From positions 73,578,501-73,642,500 of the forward strand of contig NC_133028.1 in the NCBI RefSeq assembly GCF_048771995.1: 64,000 nt of DNA, given 5' to 3'. This document shows, piece after piece, positions 10,397 to 24,385 of this stretch. Source of the stretch: Taeniopygia guttata. Taxonomy: Eukaryota; Chordata; Aves; Passeriformes; Estrildidae. The notes below the pieces were generated by a model. The model had not been told where the DNA came from and did no database searches. It worked only from the letters and a program-made list of their open reading frames with translations. Within the stretch, counting starts at the first letter, position 1, and every line of letters begins with the position of its first letter. The position numbers and the translations under genes were made by a program.

Positions 10397-13300
10397 CTGA
10401 GATCACTGGGGCTGGGAAAGGGCATTTGTAGGGCGGGTGCTCTAATCACTGCTGGCCTGGCAAAGGGACTGCACACACCATAGGAACCGAAGGGCTGGCA
10501 CTGGCACTCTGGCGCTGGCCTTGTCACTGAAACTAGAACAGGATCTGTAGGGAGGAGATGGGGCTCTAACATTGCGCCTGAAAAACACCCCAATGCACTC
10601 ATATGCTCTTGGTCTGCGACGCCACCAGTGGGGCTGGGGGCAAAGTCACTCTGGGGCTGGCACAGGGGCTCTGCAGCTGGCCTTGTCACTGAAACTAGAA
10701 CAGGATCTGTAGGGAGGAGATGGGGCTCTAACATTGTGCTTGAAAAACACTCCAATGCACTCATATGCTCTTGGTCTGCGACGCCACCAGTGGGGCTGGG
10801 GGCAAAGTCACTCTGGCGCTGGCACAGGGACTATGGGCTGCTTGCGGCGACATCCCTTTACGCCTCTGACACAGATGCTATGGCTGGGCTTGTGACTGGA
10901 ACTAGAACAGCATGTGTAGGGAGGAGATGGGGCTCTAACATTGCGCCTGAAAAACACCCCAATGCACTCATATGCTCTTGGTCTGCGACGGCACCAGAGG
11001 GGCTGGGGGCAAAGTCACTCTGGGGCTGGCACTGGCACTCTGGGGCTGGCCTTGTTACTGAAAACCGATTAGGAATTCTATGGCTGAGAACAGGGTGGTG
11101 GGTCTTGAATTCCAGTGATACAGGGGCACACATAGTGGCTGGCCATTGCTGGGTGGCAGTCAGATCCCTGCGGGTTGGGATACTGATGTTGGGCTGGCTT
11201 TAGAGACCCCGCGCCTGGAGCTGAAGTGCTGCTGAGCTGGAGATAAGGCCAAGATCACCCCGTGAAGCTGGAGAAACGCAGAGCTGGAGCTGAAGAAGAG
11301 AGCTGGCAGTATAATAAAGCTTGTGGGTCAAAAGCTGAGATCACTGGGGCTGGGAAAGGGCATTTGTAGGGCGGGTGCTCTAATCACTGCTGGCCTGGCA
11401 AAGGGACTGCACACACCATAGGAACCGAAGGGCTGGCACTGGCACTCTGGGGCTGGCCTTGTGTCTGAAACTAGAACAGGATCTGTAGTGAGGAGATGGG
11501 GCTCTAACATTGCGCCTGAAAAACACCCCAATGCACTCATATGCTCTTGGTCTGCGACGCCACCAGTGGGGCTGGGGGCAAAGTCACTCTGGCGCTGGCA
11601 CAGGCACTCTGCTGCTGGCCTTGTGACTGAAACTAGAACAGGATCTGTAGGGAGGAGATGGGGCTCTAACATTGCTCCTGAAAAACACTCCAATGCACTC
11701 ATATGCTCTTGGTCTGCGACGCCACCAGTGGGGCTGGGGGCAAAGTCACTCTGGGGCTGGCACAGGGACTCTGGGGCTGGCCTTGTTACTGAAAACCGAT
11801 AAGGAATTCTATGGCTGAGAACAGGGTGGTGGGCCTTGAATTCCAGTGATACAGGGGCACACATAGTGGCTGGCCATTGCTGGGTGGCAGTCAGATCCCT
11901 GCGGGCTGGGATATTGATGGTGGGCTGGCTTTAGAGACCCCGCGGGCTGAGCTGAAGTGCCGCTGAGCTGGAGACAAGGCCAAGATCACCCCTGTGAAGC
12001 TGGAGAAACGCAGAGCTGGAGCTGAAGAAGAGAGCTGGCAGTATAATAAAGCTTGTGGGTCAAAAGCTGAGATCACTGGGGCTGGGAAAGGGCATTTGTA
12101 GGGCGGGTGCTCTAATCACTGCTGGCCTGGCAAAGGGACTGCACACACCATAGGAACCAAAGGGCTGGCACTGGCACTCTGGCGCTGGCCTTGTCATTGA
12201 AACTAGAACAGGATCTGTAGGGAGGAGATGGGGCTCTAACATTGCGCCTGAAAAACACCCCAATGCACTCATATGCTCTTGGTCTGCGACGCCACCAGTG
12301 GGGCTGGGGGCAAAGTCACTCTGGGGCTGGCACAGTGACTCTGGGGCTGGCCTTGTCACTGAAACTAGAACAGGATCTGTAGGGAGGAGATGGGGCTCTA
12401 ACATTGCTCCTGAAAAACACAGCAATGCACTCATATGCTCTTGGTCTGCGACGCCACCAGTGGGGCTGGGGGCAAAATCACTCTGGGGCTGGCACAGTGA
12501 CTCTGGGGCTGGCCTTGTGACTAAAACTAGAACAGGATCTGTAGGGAGGAGATGGGGCTCTAACATTGTGCTTGAAAAACACTCCAATGCACTCCTATGC
12601 TCTTGGTCTGCGACGACACCAGTGGGGCTGGGGGCAAAGTCACTCTGGCGCTGGCACAGGGACTATGGGCTGCTTGCGGCGACATCCCTTTACGCCTCTG
12701 ACACAGATGCTATGGCTGGGCTTGTGACTGGAACTAGAACAGCATGTGTAGGGAGGAGATGGGGCTCTAACGTTGCGCCTGAAAAACACCCCAATGCACT
12801 CATATGCTCTTGGTCTGCGACGGCACCAGAGGGGCTGGGGGCAAAGTCACTCTGGGGCTGGCCTTGTGACTAAAACTAGAACAGGATCTGTAGGGAGGAG
12901 ATGGGGCTCTAACATTGTGCTTGAAAAACACCCCAATGCACTCATATGCTCTTGGTCTGCGACACAACCAGTGGGGCTGGGGGCAAACTCACTCTGGGGC
13001 TGGCACAGGCACTCTGGGGCTGGCCTTGTCACTGAAACTAGAACAGGATCTGTAGGGAGGAGATGGGGCTCTAACATTGCGCCTGAAAAACACAGCAATG
13101 CACTCATATGCTCTTGGTCTGCGACGCCACCAGTGGGGCTAGGGGCAAAGTCACTCTGGGGCTGGCACAGGCACTCTGGGGCTGGCCTTGTTACTGAAAA
13201 CCGATAAGGAATTCTATGGCTGAGAACAGGGTGGTGGGCCTTGAATTCCAGTGATACAGGGGCACACATAGTGGCTGGCCATTGCTGGGTGGCAGTCAGA

Positions 13301-15445
13301 TCCCTGCGGGCTGGGATACTGATGGTGGGCTGGCTTTAGAGACCCCGCGCCTGGAGCTGAAGTGCTGCTGAGCTGGAGATAAGGCCAAGATCACCCCGTG
13401 AAGCTGGAGAAACGCAGAGCTGGAGCTGAAGAAGAGAGCTGGCAGTATAATAAAGCTTGTGGGTCAAAAGCTGAGATCACTGGGGCTGGGAAAGGGCATT
13501 TGTAGGGCGGGTGCTCTAATCACTGCTGGCCTGGCAAAGGGACTGCACACACCATAGGAACCGAAGGGCTGGCACTGGCACTCTGGGGCTGGCCTTGTGT
13601 CTGAAACTAGAACAGGATCTGTAGGGAGGAGATGGGGCTCTAACATTGCGCCTGAAAAACACCCCAATGCACTCATATGCTCTTGGTCTGCGACGCCACC
13701 AGTGGGGCTGGGGGCAAAGTCACTCTGGCGCTGGCACAGGCACTCTGGGGCTGGCCTTGTGACTGAAACTAGAACAGGATCTGTAGGGAGGAGATGGGGC
13801 TCTAACATTGCGCCTGAAAAACACTCCAATGCACTCATATGCTCTTGGTCTGCGACGCCACCAGTGGGGCTGGGGGCAAAGTCACTCTGGGGCTGACACT
13901 GGCACTCTGGGGCTGGCCTTGTCACTGAAACTAGAACAGGATCTGTAGGGAGGAGATGGGGCTCTAACATTGCGCCTGAAAAACACCCCAATGCACTCAT
14001 ATGCTCTTGGTCTGCGACGCCACCAGTGGGGCTGGGGGCAAAGTCACTCTGGCGCTGGCACAGGCACTCTGCTGCTGGCCTTGTGACTGAAACTAGAACA
14101 GGATCTGTAGGGAGGAGATGGGGCTCTAACCTTGCGCCTGAAAAACACAGCAATGCACTCATATGCTTATGGTCTGCGACGCCACCAGTGGGGCTGGGGG
14201 CAAAGTCACTCTGGGGCTGGCAAAGGCACTCTGGGGCTGGCCTTGTGACTAAAACTAGAACAGGATCTGTAGGGAGGAGATGGGGCTCTAACATTGCGCC
14301 TGAAAAACACAGCAATGCACTCATATGCTCTTGGTCTGCGACGCCACCAGTGGGGCTGGGGGCAAAGTCACTCTGGGGCTGGCACAGGCACTCTGCAGCT
14401 GGCCTTGTTACTGAAAACCGATAAGGAATTCTATGGCTGAGAACAGGCTGGTGGGCCTTGAATTCAGGTGATTCAGGGGCACACATAGTGGCTGGCCATT
14501 GCTGGGTGGCAGTCAGATCCCTGCGGGCTGGGATATTGATGGTGGGCTGGCTTTAGACACCCCGCGGGCTGAGCTGAAGTGCCGCTGAGCTGGAGACAAG
14601 GCCAAGATCACCCCTGTGAAGCTGGAGAAACGCAGAGCTGGAGCTGAAGAAGAGAGCTGGCAGTATAATAAAGCTTGTGGGTCAAAAGCTGAGATCACTG
14701 GGGCTGGGAAAGGGCATTTGTAGGGCGGGTGCTCTAATCACTGCTGGCCTGGCAAAGGGACTGCACACACCATAGGAACCAAAGGGCTGGCACTGGCACT
14801 CTGGCGCTGGCCTTGTCACTGAAACTAGAACAGGATCTGTAGGGAGGAGATGGGGCTCTAACATTGCGCCTGAAAAACACAGCAATGCACTCATATGCTC
14901 TTGGTCTGCGACGACACCAGTGGGGCTGGGGGCAAAGTCACTCTGGCGCTGGCACAGGGACTATGGGCTGCTTGCGGCGACATCCCTTTACGCCTCTGAC
15001 ACAGATGCTATGGCTGGGCTTGTGACTGGAACTAGAACAGCATGTGTAGGGAGGAGATGGGGCTCTAACATTGCGCCTGAAAAACACCCCAATGCACTCA
15101 TATGCTCTTGGTCTGCGACACAACCAGTGGGGCTGGGGGCAAAGTCACTCTGGGGCTGGCACAGGCACTCTGGGGCTGGCCTTGTTACTGAAAACCGATA
15201 AGGAATTCTATGGCTGAGAACAGGCTGGTGGGCCTTGAATTCCAGTGATACAGGGGCACACATAGTGGCTGGCCATTGCTGGGTGGCAGTCAGATCCCTG
15301 CGGGTTGGGATACTGATGTTGGGCTGGCTTTAGAGACCCCGCGCCTGGAGCTGAAGTGCTGCTGAGCTGGAGATAAGGCCAAGATCACCCCGTGAAGCTG
15401 GAGAAACGCAGAGCTGGAGCTGAAGAAGAGAGCTGGCAGTATAAT
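10390..15445 (+). repeat. Duplicated block Q, copy 1
   Basis: A 5 kb, six-unit block (937, 734, 1,403, 1,219, 776 bp and flanking parts). It recurs at 19,330-24,385 (offset 8,940) and 39,197-44,252 (offset 28,807). Order and unit lengths are preserved. Copies differ by few bases, for example GATGGTGGG versus GATGTTGGG near 13,321 and 22,261. Confidence 0.85.
13464..14486 (-). other. 340-codon minus-strand satellite open frame
   Basis: The frame starts MCAPESPEF in the unit tail, passes through five 54-codon modules (motifs MSALECFSG, LEPHLLPTDPVL, QSDFAPSPTGG) and ends PSPSDLSF in the head. Identical copies lie at 22,404-23,426 and 42,271-43,293. Units containing a long core are interrupted on this strand, and + strand frames up to 320 codons also exist (37,977-38,939). 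The absence of one consistently open strand argues against a conserved protein. Confidence 0.2.
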
Positions 15446-18400
15446 AAAGCTTGTGGGTCAAAAGCTGAGATCACTGGGGCTGGGAAAGGGCATTTGTAGG
15501 GCGGGTGCTCTAATCACTGCTGGCCTGGCAAAGGGACTGCACACACCATAGGAACCGAAGGGCTGGCACTGGCACTCTGGGGCTGGCCTTGTGTCTGAAA
15601 CTAGAACAGGATCTGTAGGGAGGAGATGGGGCTCTAACATTGCGCCTGAAAAACACCCCAATGCACTCATATGCTCTTGGTCTGCGACGCCACCAGTGGG
15701 GCTGGGGGCAAAGTCACTCTGGCGCTGGCACAGGCACTCTGCTGCTGGCCTTGTGACTGAAACTAGAACAGGATCTGTAGGGAGGAGATGGGGCTCTAAC
15801 ATTGCGCCTGAAAAACACAGCAATGCACTCATATGCTCTTGGTCTGCGACGCCACCAGTGGGGCTGGGGGCAAAGTCACTCTGGGGCTGGCACAGTGACT
15901 CTGGGGCTGGCCTTGTGACTAAAACTAGAACAGGATCTGTAGGGAGGAGATGGGGCTCTAACATTGCGCCTGAAAAACACTCCAATGCACTCATATGCTC
16001 TTGGTCTGCGACGCCACCAGTGGGGCTGGGGGCAAAGTCACTCTGGGGCTGGCACAGGCACTCTGCAGCTGGCCTTGTTACTGAAAACCGATAAGGAATT
16101 CTATGGCTGAGAACAGGGTGGTGGGCCTTGAATTCAAATGATACAGGGGCACACATAGTGGCTGGCCATTGCTGGGTGGCAGTCAGATCCCTGCGGGCTG
16201 GGATACTGATGGTGGGCTGGCTTTAGAGACCCCGCGCCTGGAGCTGAAGTGCTGCTGAGCTGGAGATAAGGCCAAGATCACCCCGTGAAGCTGGAGAAAC
16301 GCAGAGCTGGAGCTGAAGAAGAGAGCTGGCAGTATAATAAAGCTTGTGGGTCAAAAGCTGAGATCACTGGGGCTGGGAAAGGGCATTTGTAGGGCGGGTG
16401 CTCTAATCACTGCTGGCCTGGCAAAGGGACTGCACACACCATAGGAACTGAAGGGCTGGCACTGGCACTCTGGGGCTGGCCTTGTCACTGAAGCTAGAAC
16501 AGGATCTGTAGGGAGGAGATGGGGCTCTAACATTGCGCCTGAAAAACACCCCAATGCACTCATATGCTCTTGGTCTGCGACACCACCAGTGGGGCTGGGG
16601 GCAGAGTCACTCTGGCGCTGGCACAGGGACTATGGGCTGCTTGCGGCGACATCCCTTTACGCCTCTGACACAGATGCTATGGCTGGGCTTGTGACTGGAA
16701 CTAGAACAGCATGTGTAGGGAGGAGATGGGGCTCTAACATTGCGCCTGAAAAACACAGCAATGCACTCATATGCTCTTGGTCTGCGACGCCACCAGTGGG
16801 GCTGGGGGCAAAGTCACTCTGGGGCTGGCACTGGCACTCTGGGGCTGGCCTTGTCACTGAAACTAGAACAGGATCTGTAGGGAGGAGATGGGGCTCTAAC
16901 GTTGCGCCTGAAAAACACAGCAATGCACTCATATGCTCTTGGTCTGCGACACCACCAGTGGGGCTGGGGGCAAAGTCACTCTGGGGCTGGCACAGGCACT
17001 CTGCAGCTGGCCTTGTTACTGAAAACGGATAAGGAATTCTATGGCTGAGAACAGGGTTGTGGGCCTTGAATTCCAGTGATACAGGGGCACACATAGTGGC
17101 TGGCCATTGCTGGGTGGCAGTCAGATCCCTGCGGGCTGGGTTATTGATGGTGGGCTGGCTTTAGACAACCCGCGGGCTGAGCTGAAGTGCTGCTGAGCTG
17201 GAGGTAAGGCCAAGATCACCCCTGTGAAGCTGGAGAAACGCAGAGCTGGAGCTGAAGAAGAGAGCTGGCAGTATAATAAAGCTTGTGGGTCAAAAGCTGA
17301 GATCACTGGGGCTGGGAAAGGGCATTTGTAGGGCGGGTGCTCTAATCACTGCTGGCCTGGCAAAGGGACTGCACACACCATAGGAACCGAAGGGCTGGCA
17401 CAGTGACTCTGGGGCTGGCCTTGTCACTGAAACTAGAACAGGATCTGTAGGGAGGAGATGGGGCTCTAACATTGCGCCTGAAAAACACCCCAATGCACTC
17501 ATATGCTCTTGGTCTGCGACGCCACCAGTGGGGCTGGGGGCAAAGTCACTCTGGCGCTGGCACAGGGACTATGGGCTGCTTGCGGCGACATCCCTTTACG
17601 CCTCTGACACAGATGCTATGGCTGGGCTTGTGACTGGAACTAGAACAGCATGTGTAGGGAGGAGATGGGGCTCTAATGTTGCACCTGAAAAACACCCCAA
17701 TGCACTCATATGCTCTTGGTCTGCGACGCCACCAGTGGGGCTGGGGGCAAAGTCACTCTGGGGCTGGCACAGTGACTCTGGGGCTGGCCTTGTCACTGAA
17801 GCTAGAACAGGATCTGTAGGGAGGAGATGGGGCTCTAACATTGCGCCTGAAAAACACAGCAATGCACTCATATGCTTTTGGTCTGCGATGCCACCAGTGG
17901 GGCTGGGGGCAAAGTCACTCTGGGGCTGGCACAGGGGCTCTGCAGCTGGCCTTGTTACTGAAAACGGATAAGGAATTCTATGGCTGAGAACAGGGTTGTG
18001 GGCCTTGAATTCAAGTGATACAGGGGCACACATAGTGGCTGGCCATTGCTGGGTGGCAGTCAGATCCCTGCGGGCTGGGATATTGATGGTGGGCTGGCTT
18101 TAGACACCCCGCGGGCTGAGCTGAAGTGCCGCTGAGCTGGAGACAAGGCCAAGATCACCCCTGTGAAGCTGGAGAAACGCAGAGCTGGAGCTGAAGAAGA
18201 GAGCTGGCAGTATAATAAAGCTTGTGGGTCAAAAGCTGAGATCACTGGGGCTGGGAAAGGGCATTTGTAGGGCGGGTGCTCTAATCACTGCTGGCCTGGC
18301 AAAGGGACTGCACACACCATAGGAATCGAAGGGCTGGCACTGGCACTCTGGGGCTGGCCTTGTGACTGAAACTAGAACAGGATCTGTAGGGAGGAGATGG

Positions 18401-19329
18401 GGCTCTAACATTGCGCCTGAAAAACACTCCAATGCACTCATATGCTCTTGGTCTGCGACGCCACCAGTGGGGCTGGGGGCAAAGTCACTCTGGGGCTGGC
18501 ACAGTGACTCTGGGGCTGGCCTTGTGACTAAAACTAGAACAGGATCTGTAGTGAGGAGATGGGGCTCTAACATTGCGCCTGAAAAACACAGCAATGCACT
18601 CATATGCTCTTGGTCTGCGACGCCACCAGTGGGGCTGGGGGCAAAGTCACTCTGGCGCTGGCACAGGGAATATGGGCTGCTTGCGGCGACATCCCTTTAC
18701 GCCTCTGACACAGATGCTATGGCTGGGCTTGTGACTGGAACTAGAACAGCATGTGTAGGGAGGAGATGGGGCTCTAACGTTGCGCCTGAAAAACACCCCA
18801 ATGCACTCATATGCTCTTGGTCTGCGACGCCACCAGTGGGGCTGGGGGCAAAGTCACTCTGGGGCTGGCACAGTGTCTCTGGGGCTGGCCTTGTGACTAA
18901 AACTAGAACAGGATCTGTAGTGAGGAGATGGGGCTCTAACATTGCGCCTGAAAAACACTCCAATGCACTCATATACTCTTGGTCTGCGACGCCACCAGTG
19001 GGGCTGGGGGCAAAGTCACTCTGGGGCTGGCACAGGGACTCTGCAGCTGGCCTTGTTACTGAAAACGGATAAGGAATTCTATGGCTGAGAACAGGGTGGT
19101 GGGCCTTGAATTCCAGTGATACAGGGGCACACATAGTGGCTGGCCATTGCTGGGTGGCAGTCAGATCCCTGCGGGCTGGGATATTGATGGTGGGCTGGCT
19201 TTAGACACCCCGCGGGCTGAGCTGAAGTGCCGCTGAGCTGGAGACAAGGCCAAGATCCCCCCTGTGAAGCTGGAGAAACGCAGAGCTGGAGCTGAAGAAG
19301 AGAGCTGGCAGTATAATAAAGCTTGTGGG

Positions 19330-22300
19330 TCAAAAGCTGAGATCACTGGGGCTGGGAAAGGGCATTTGTAGGGCGGGTGCTCTAATCACTGCTGGCCTGG
19401 CAAAGGGACTGCACACACCATAGGAACCGAAGGGCTGGCACTGGCACTCTGGCGCTGGCCTTGTCACTGAAACTAGAACAGGATCTGTAGGGAGGAGATG
19501 GGGCTCTAACATTGCGCCTGAAAAACACCCCAATGCACTCATATGCTCTTGGTCTGCGACGCCACCAGTGGGGCTGGGGGCAAAGTCACTCTGGGGCTGG
19601 CACAGGGGCTCTGCAGCTGGCCTTGTCACTGAAACTAGAACAGGATCTGTAGGGAGGAGATGGGGCTCTAACATTGTGCTTGAAAAACACTCCAATGCAC
19701 TCATATGCTCTTGGTCTGCGACGCCACCAGTGGGGCTGGGGGCAAAGTCACTCTGGCGCTGGCACAGGGACTATGGGCTGCTTGCGGCGACATCCCTTTA
19801 CGCCTCTGACACAGATGCTATGGCTGGGCTTGTGACTGGAACTAGAACAGCATGTGTAGGGAGGAGATGGGGCTCTAACATTGCGCCTGAAAAACACCCC
19901 AATGCACTCATATGCTCTTGGTCTGCGACGGCACCAGAGGGGCTGGGGGCAAAGTCACTCTGGGGCTGGCACTGGCACTCTGGGGCTGGCCTTGTTACTG
20001 AAAACCGATTAGGAATTCTATGGCTGAGAACAGGGTGGTGGGTCTTGAATTCCAGTGATACAGGGGCACACATAGTGGCTGGCCATTGCTGGGTGGCAGT
20101 CAGATCCCTGCGGGTTGGGATACTGATGTTGGGCTGGCTTTAGAGACCCCGCGCCTGGAGCTGAAGTGCTGCTGAGCTGGAGATAAGGCCAAGATCACCC
20201 CGTGAAGCTGGAGAAACGCAGAGCTGGAGCTGAAGAAGAGAGCTGGCAGTATAATAAAGCTTGTGGGTCAAAAGCTGAGATCACTGGGGCTGGGAAAGGG
20301 CATTTGTAGGGCGGGTGCTCTAATCACTGCTGGCCTGGCAAAGGGACTGCACACACCATAGGAACCGAAGGGCTGGCACTGGCACTCTGGGGCTGGCCTT
20401 GTGTCTGAAACTAGAACAGGATCTGTAGTGAGGAGATGGGGCTCTAACATTGCGCCTGAAAAACACCCCAATGCACTCATATGCTCTTGGTCTGCGACGC
20501 CACCAGTGGGGCTGGGGGCAAAGTCACTCTGGCGCTGGCACAGGCACTCTGCTGCTGGCCTTGTGACTGAAACTAGAACAGGATCTGTAGGGAGGAGATG
20601 GGGCTCTAACATTGCTCCTGAAAAACACTCCAATGCACTCATATGCTCTTGGTCTGCGACGCCACCAGTGGGGCTGGGGGCAAAGTCACTCTGGGGCTGG
20701 CACAGGGACTCTGGGGCTGGCCTTGTTACTGAAAACCGATAAGGAATTCTATGGCTGAGAACAGGGTGGTGGGCCTTGAATTCCAGTGATACAGGGGCAC
20801 ACATAGTGGCTGGCCATTGCTGGGTGGCAGTCAGATCCCTGCGGGCTGGGATATTGATGGTGGGCTGGCTTTAGAGACCCCGCGGGCTGAGCTGAAGTGC
20901 CGCTGAGCTGGAGACAAGGCCAAGATCACCCCTGTGAAGCTGGAGAAACGCAGAGCTGGAGCTGAAGAAGAGAGCTGGCAGTATAATAAAGCTTGTGGGT
21001 CAAAAGCTGAGATCACTGGGGCTGGGAAAGGGCATTTGTAGGGCGGGTGCTCTAATCACTGCTGGCCTGGCAAAGGGACTGCACACACCATAGGAACCAA
21101 AGGGCTGGCACTGGCACTCTGGCGCTGGCCTTGTCATTGAAACTAGAACAGGATCTGTAGGGAGGAGATGGGGCTCTAACATTGCGCCTGAAAAACACCC
21201 CAATGCACTCATATGCTCTTGGTCTGCGACGCCACCAGTGGGGCTGGGGGCAAAGTCACTCTGGGGCTGGCACAGTGACTCTGGGGCTGGCCTTGTCACT
21301 GAAACTAGAACAGGATCTGTAGGGAGGAGATGGGGCTCTAACATTGCTCCTGAAAAACACAGCAATGCACTCATATGCTCTTGGTCTGCGACGCCACCAG
21401 TGGGGCTGGGGGCAAAATCACTCTGGGGCTGGCACAGTGACTCTGGGGCTGGCCTTGTGACTAAAACTAGAACAGGATCTGTAGGGAGGAGATGGGGCTC
21501 TAACATTGTGCTTGAAAAACACTCCAATGCACTCCTATGCTCTTGGTCTGCGACGACACCAGTGGGGCTGGGGGCAAAGTCACTCTGGCGCTGGCACAGG
21601 GACTATGGGCTGCTTGCGGCGACATCCCTTTACGCCTCTGACACAGATGCTATGGCTGGGCTTGTGACTGGAACTAGAACAGCATGTGTAGGGAGGAGAT
21701 GGGGCTCTAACGTTGCGCCTGAAAAACACCCCAATGCACTCATATGCTCTTGGTCTGCGACGGCACCAGAGGGGCTGGGGGCAAAGTCACTCTGGGGCTG
21801 GCCTTGTGACTAAAACTAGAACAGGATCTGTAGGGAGGAGATGGGGCTCTAACATTGTGCTTGAAAAACACCCCAATGCACTCATATGCTCTTGGTCTGC
21901 GACACAACCAGTGGGGCTGGGGGCAAACTCACTCTGGGGCTGGCACAGGCACTCTGGGGCTGGCCTTGTCACTGAAACTAGAACAGGATCTGTAGGGAGG
22001 AGATGGGGCTCTAACATTGCGCCTGAAAAACACAGCAATGCACTCATATGCTCTTGGTCTGCGACGCCACCAGTGGGGCTAGGGGCAAAGTCACTCTGGG
22101 GCTGGCACAGGCACTCTGGGGCTGGCCTTGTTACTGAAAACCGATAAGGAATTCTATGGCTGAGAACAGGGTGGTGGGCCTTGAATTCCAGTGATACAGG
22201 GGCACACATAGTGGCTGGCCATTGCTGGGTGGCAGTCAGATCCCTGCGGGTTGGGATACTGATGTTGGGCTGGCTTTAGAGACCCCGCGCCTGGAGCTGA

Positions 22301-24385
22301 AGTGCTGCTGAGCTGGAGATAAGGCCAAGATCACCCCGTGAAGCTGGAGAAACGCAGAGCTGGAGCTGAAGAAGAGAGCTGGCAGTATAATAAAGCTTGT
22401 GGGTCAAAAGCTGAGATCACTGGGGCTGGGAAAGGGCATTTGTAGGGCGGGTGCTCTAATCACTGCTGGCCTGGCAAAGGGACTGCACACACCATAGGAA
22501 CCGAAGGGCTGGCACTGGCACTCTGGGGCTGGCCTTGTGTCTGAAACTAGAACAGGATCTGTAGGGAGGAGATGGGGCTCTAACATTGCGCCTGAAAAAC
22601 ACCCCAATGCACTCATATGCTCTTGGTCTGCGACGCCACCAGTGGGGCTGGGGGCAAAGTCACTCTGGCGCTGGCACAGGCACTCTGGGGCTGGCCTTGT
22701 GACTGAAACTAGAACAGGATCTGTAGGGAGGAGATGGGGCTCTAACATTGCGCCTGAAAAACACTCCAATGCACTCATATGCTCTTGGTCTGCGACGCCA
22801 CCAGTGGGGCTGGGGGCAAAGTCACTCTGGGGCTGACACTGGCACTCTGGGGCTGGCCTTGTCACTGAAACTAGAACAGGATCTGTAGGGAGGAGATGGG
22901 GCTCTAACATTGCGCCTGAAAAACACCCCAATGCACTCATATGCTCTTGGTCTGCGACGCCACCAGTGGGGCTGGGGGCAAAGTCACTCTGGCGCTGGCA
23001 CAGGCACTCTGCTGCTGGCCTTGTGACTGAAACTAGAACAGGATCTGTAGGGAGGAGATGGGGCTCTAACCTTGCGCCTGAAAAACACAGCAATGCACTC
23101 ATATGCTTATGGTCTGCGACGCCACCAGTGGGGCTGGGGGCAAAGTCACTCTGGGGCTGGCAAAGGCACTCTGGGGCTGGCCTTGTGACTAAAACTAGAA
23201 CAGGATCTGTAGGGAGGAGATGGGGCTCTAACATTGCGCCTGAAAAACACAGCAATGCACTCATATGCTCTTGGTCTGCGACGCCACCAGTGGGGCTGGG
23301 GGCAAAGTCACTCTGGGGCTGGCACAGGCACTCTGCAGCTGGCCTTGTTACTGAAAACCGATAAGGAATTCTATGGCTGAGAACAGGCTGGTGGGCCTTG
23401 AATTCAGGTGATTCAGGGGCACACATAGTGGCTGGCCATTGCTGGGTGGCAGTCAGATCCCTGCGGGCTGGGATATTGATGGTGGGCTGGCTTTAGACAC
23501 CCCGCGGGCTGAGCTGAAGTGCCGCTGAGCTGGAGACAAGGCCAAGATCACCCCTGTGAAGCTGGAGAAACGCAGAGCTGGAGCTGAAGAAGAGAGCTGG
23601 CAGTATAATAAAGCTTGTGGGTCAAAAGCTGAGATCACTGGGGCTGGGAAAGGGCATTTGTAGGGCGGGTGCTCTAATCACTGCTGGCCTGGCAAAGGGA
23701 CTGCACACACCATAGGAACCAAAGGGCTGGCACTGGCACTCTGGCGCTGGCCTTGTCACTGAAACTAGAACAGGATCTGTAGGGAGGAGATGGGGCTCTA
23801 ACATTGCGCCTGAAAAACACAGCAATGCACTCATATGCTCTTGGTCTGCGACGACACCAGTGGGGCTGGGGGCAAAGTCACTCTGGCGCTGGCACAGGGA
23901 CTATGGGCTGCTTGCGGCGACATCCCTTTACGCCTCTGACACAGATGCTATGGCTGGGCTTGTGACTGGAACTAGAACAGCATGTGTAGGGAGGAGATGG
24001 GGCTCTAACATTGCGCCTGAAAAACACCCCAATGCACTCATATGCTCTTGGTCTGCGACACAACCAGTGGGGCTGGGGGCAAAGTCACTCTGGGGCTGGC
24101 ACAGGCACTCTGGGGCTGGCCTTGTTACTGAAAACCGATAAGGAATTCTATGGCTGAGAACAGGCTGGTGGGCCTTGAATTCCAGTGATACAGGGGCACA
24201 CATAGTGGCTGGCCATTGCTGGGTGGCAGTCAGATCCCTGCGGGTTGGGATACTGATGTTGGGCTGGCTTTAGAGACCCCGCGCCTGGAGCTGAAGTGCT
24301 GCTGAGCTGGAGATAAGGCCAAGATCACCCCGTGAAGCTGGAGAAACGCAGAGCTGGAGCTGAAGAAGAGAGCTGGCAGTATAAT
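19330..24385 (+). repeat. Duplicated block Q, copy 2
   Basis: Second occurrence of the six-unit block, flanked on both sides by block P. Its private variants, such as the CTTATGG core variant near 23,105, are shared with 14,165 and 42,973, so the copies share recent ancestry. Confidence 0.85.
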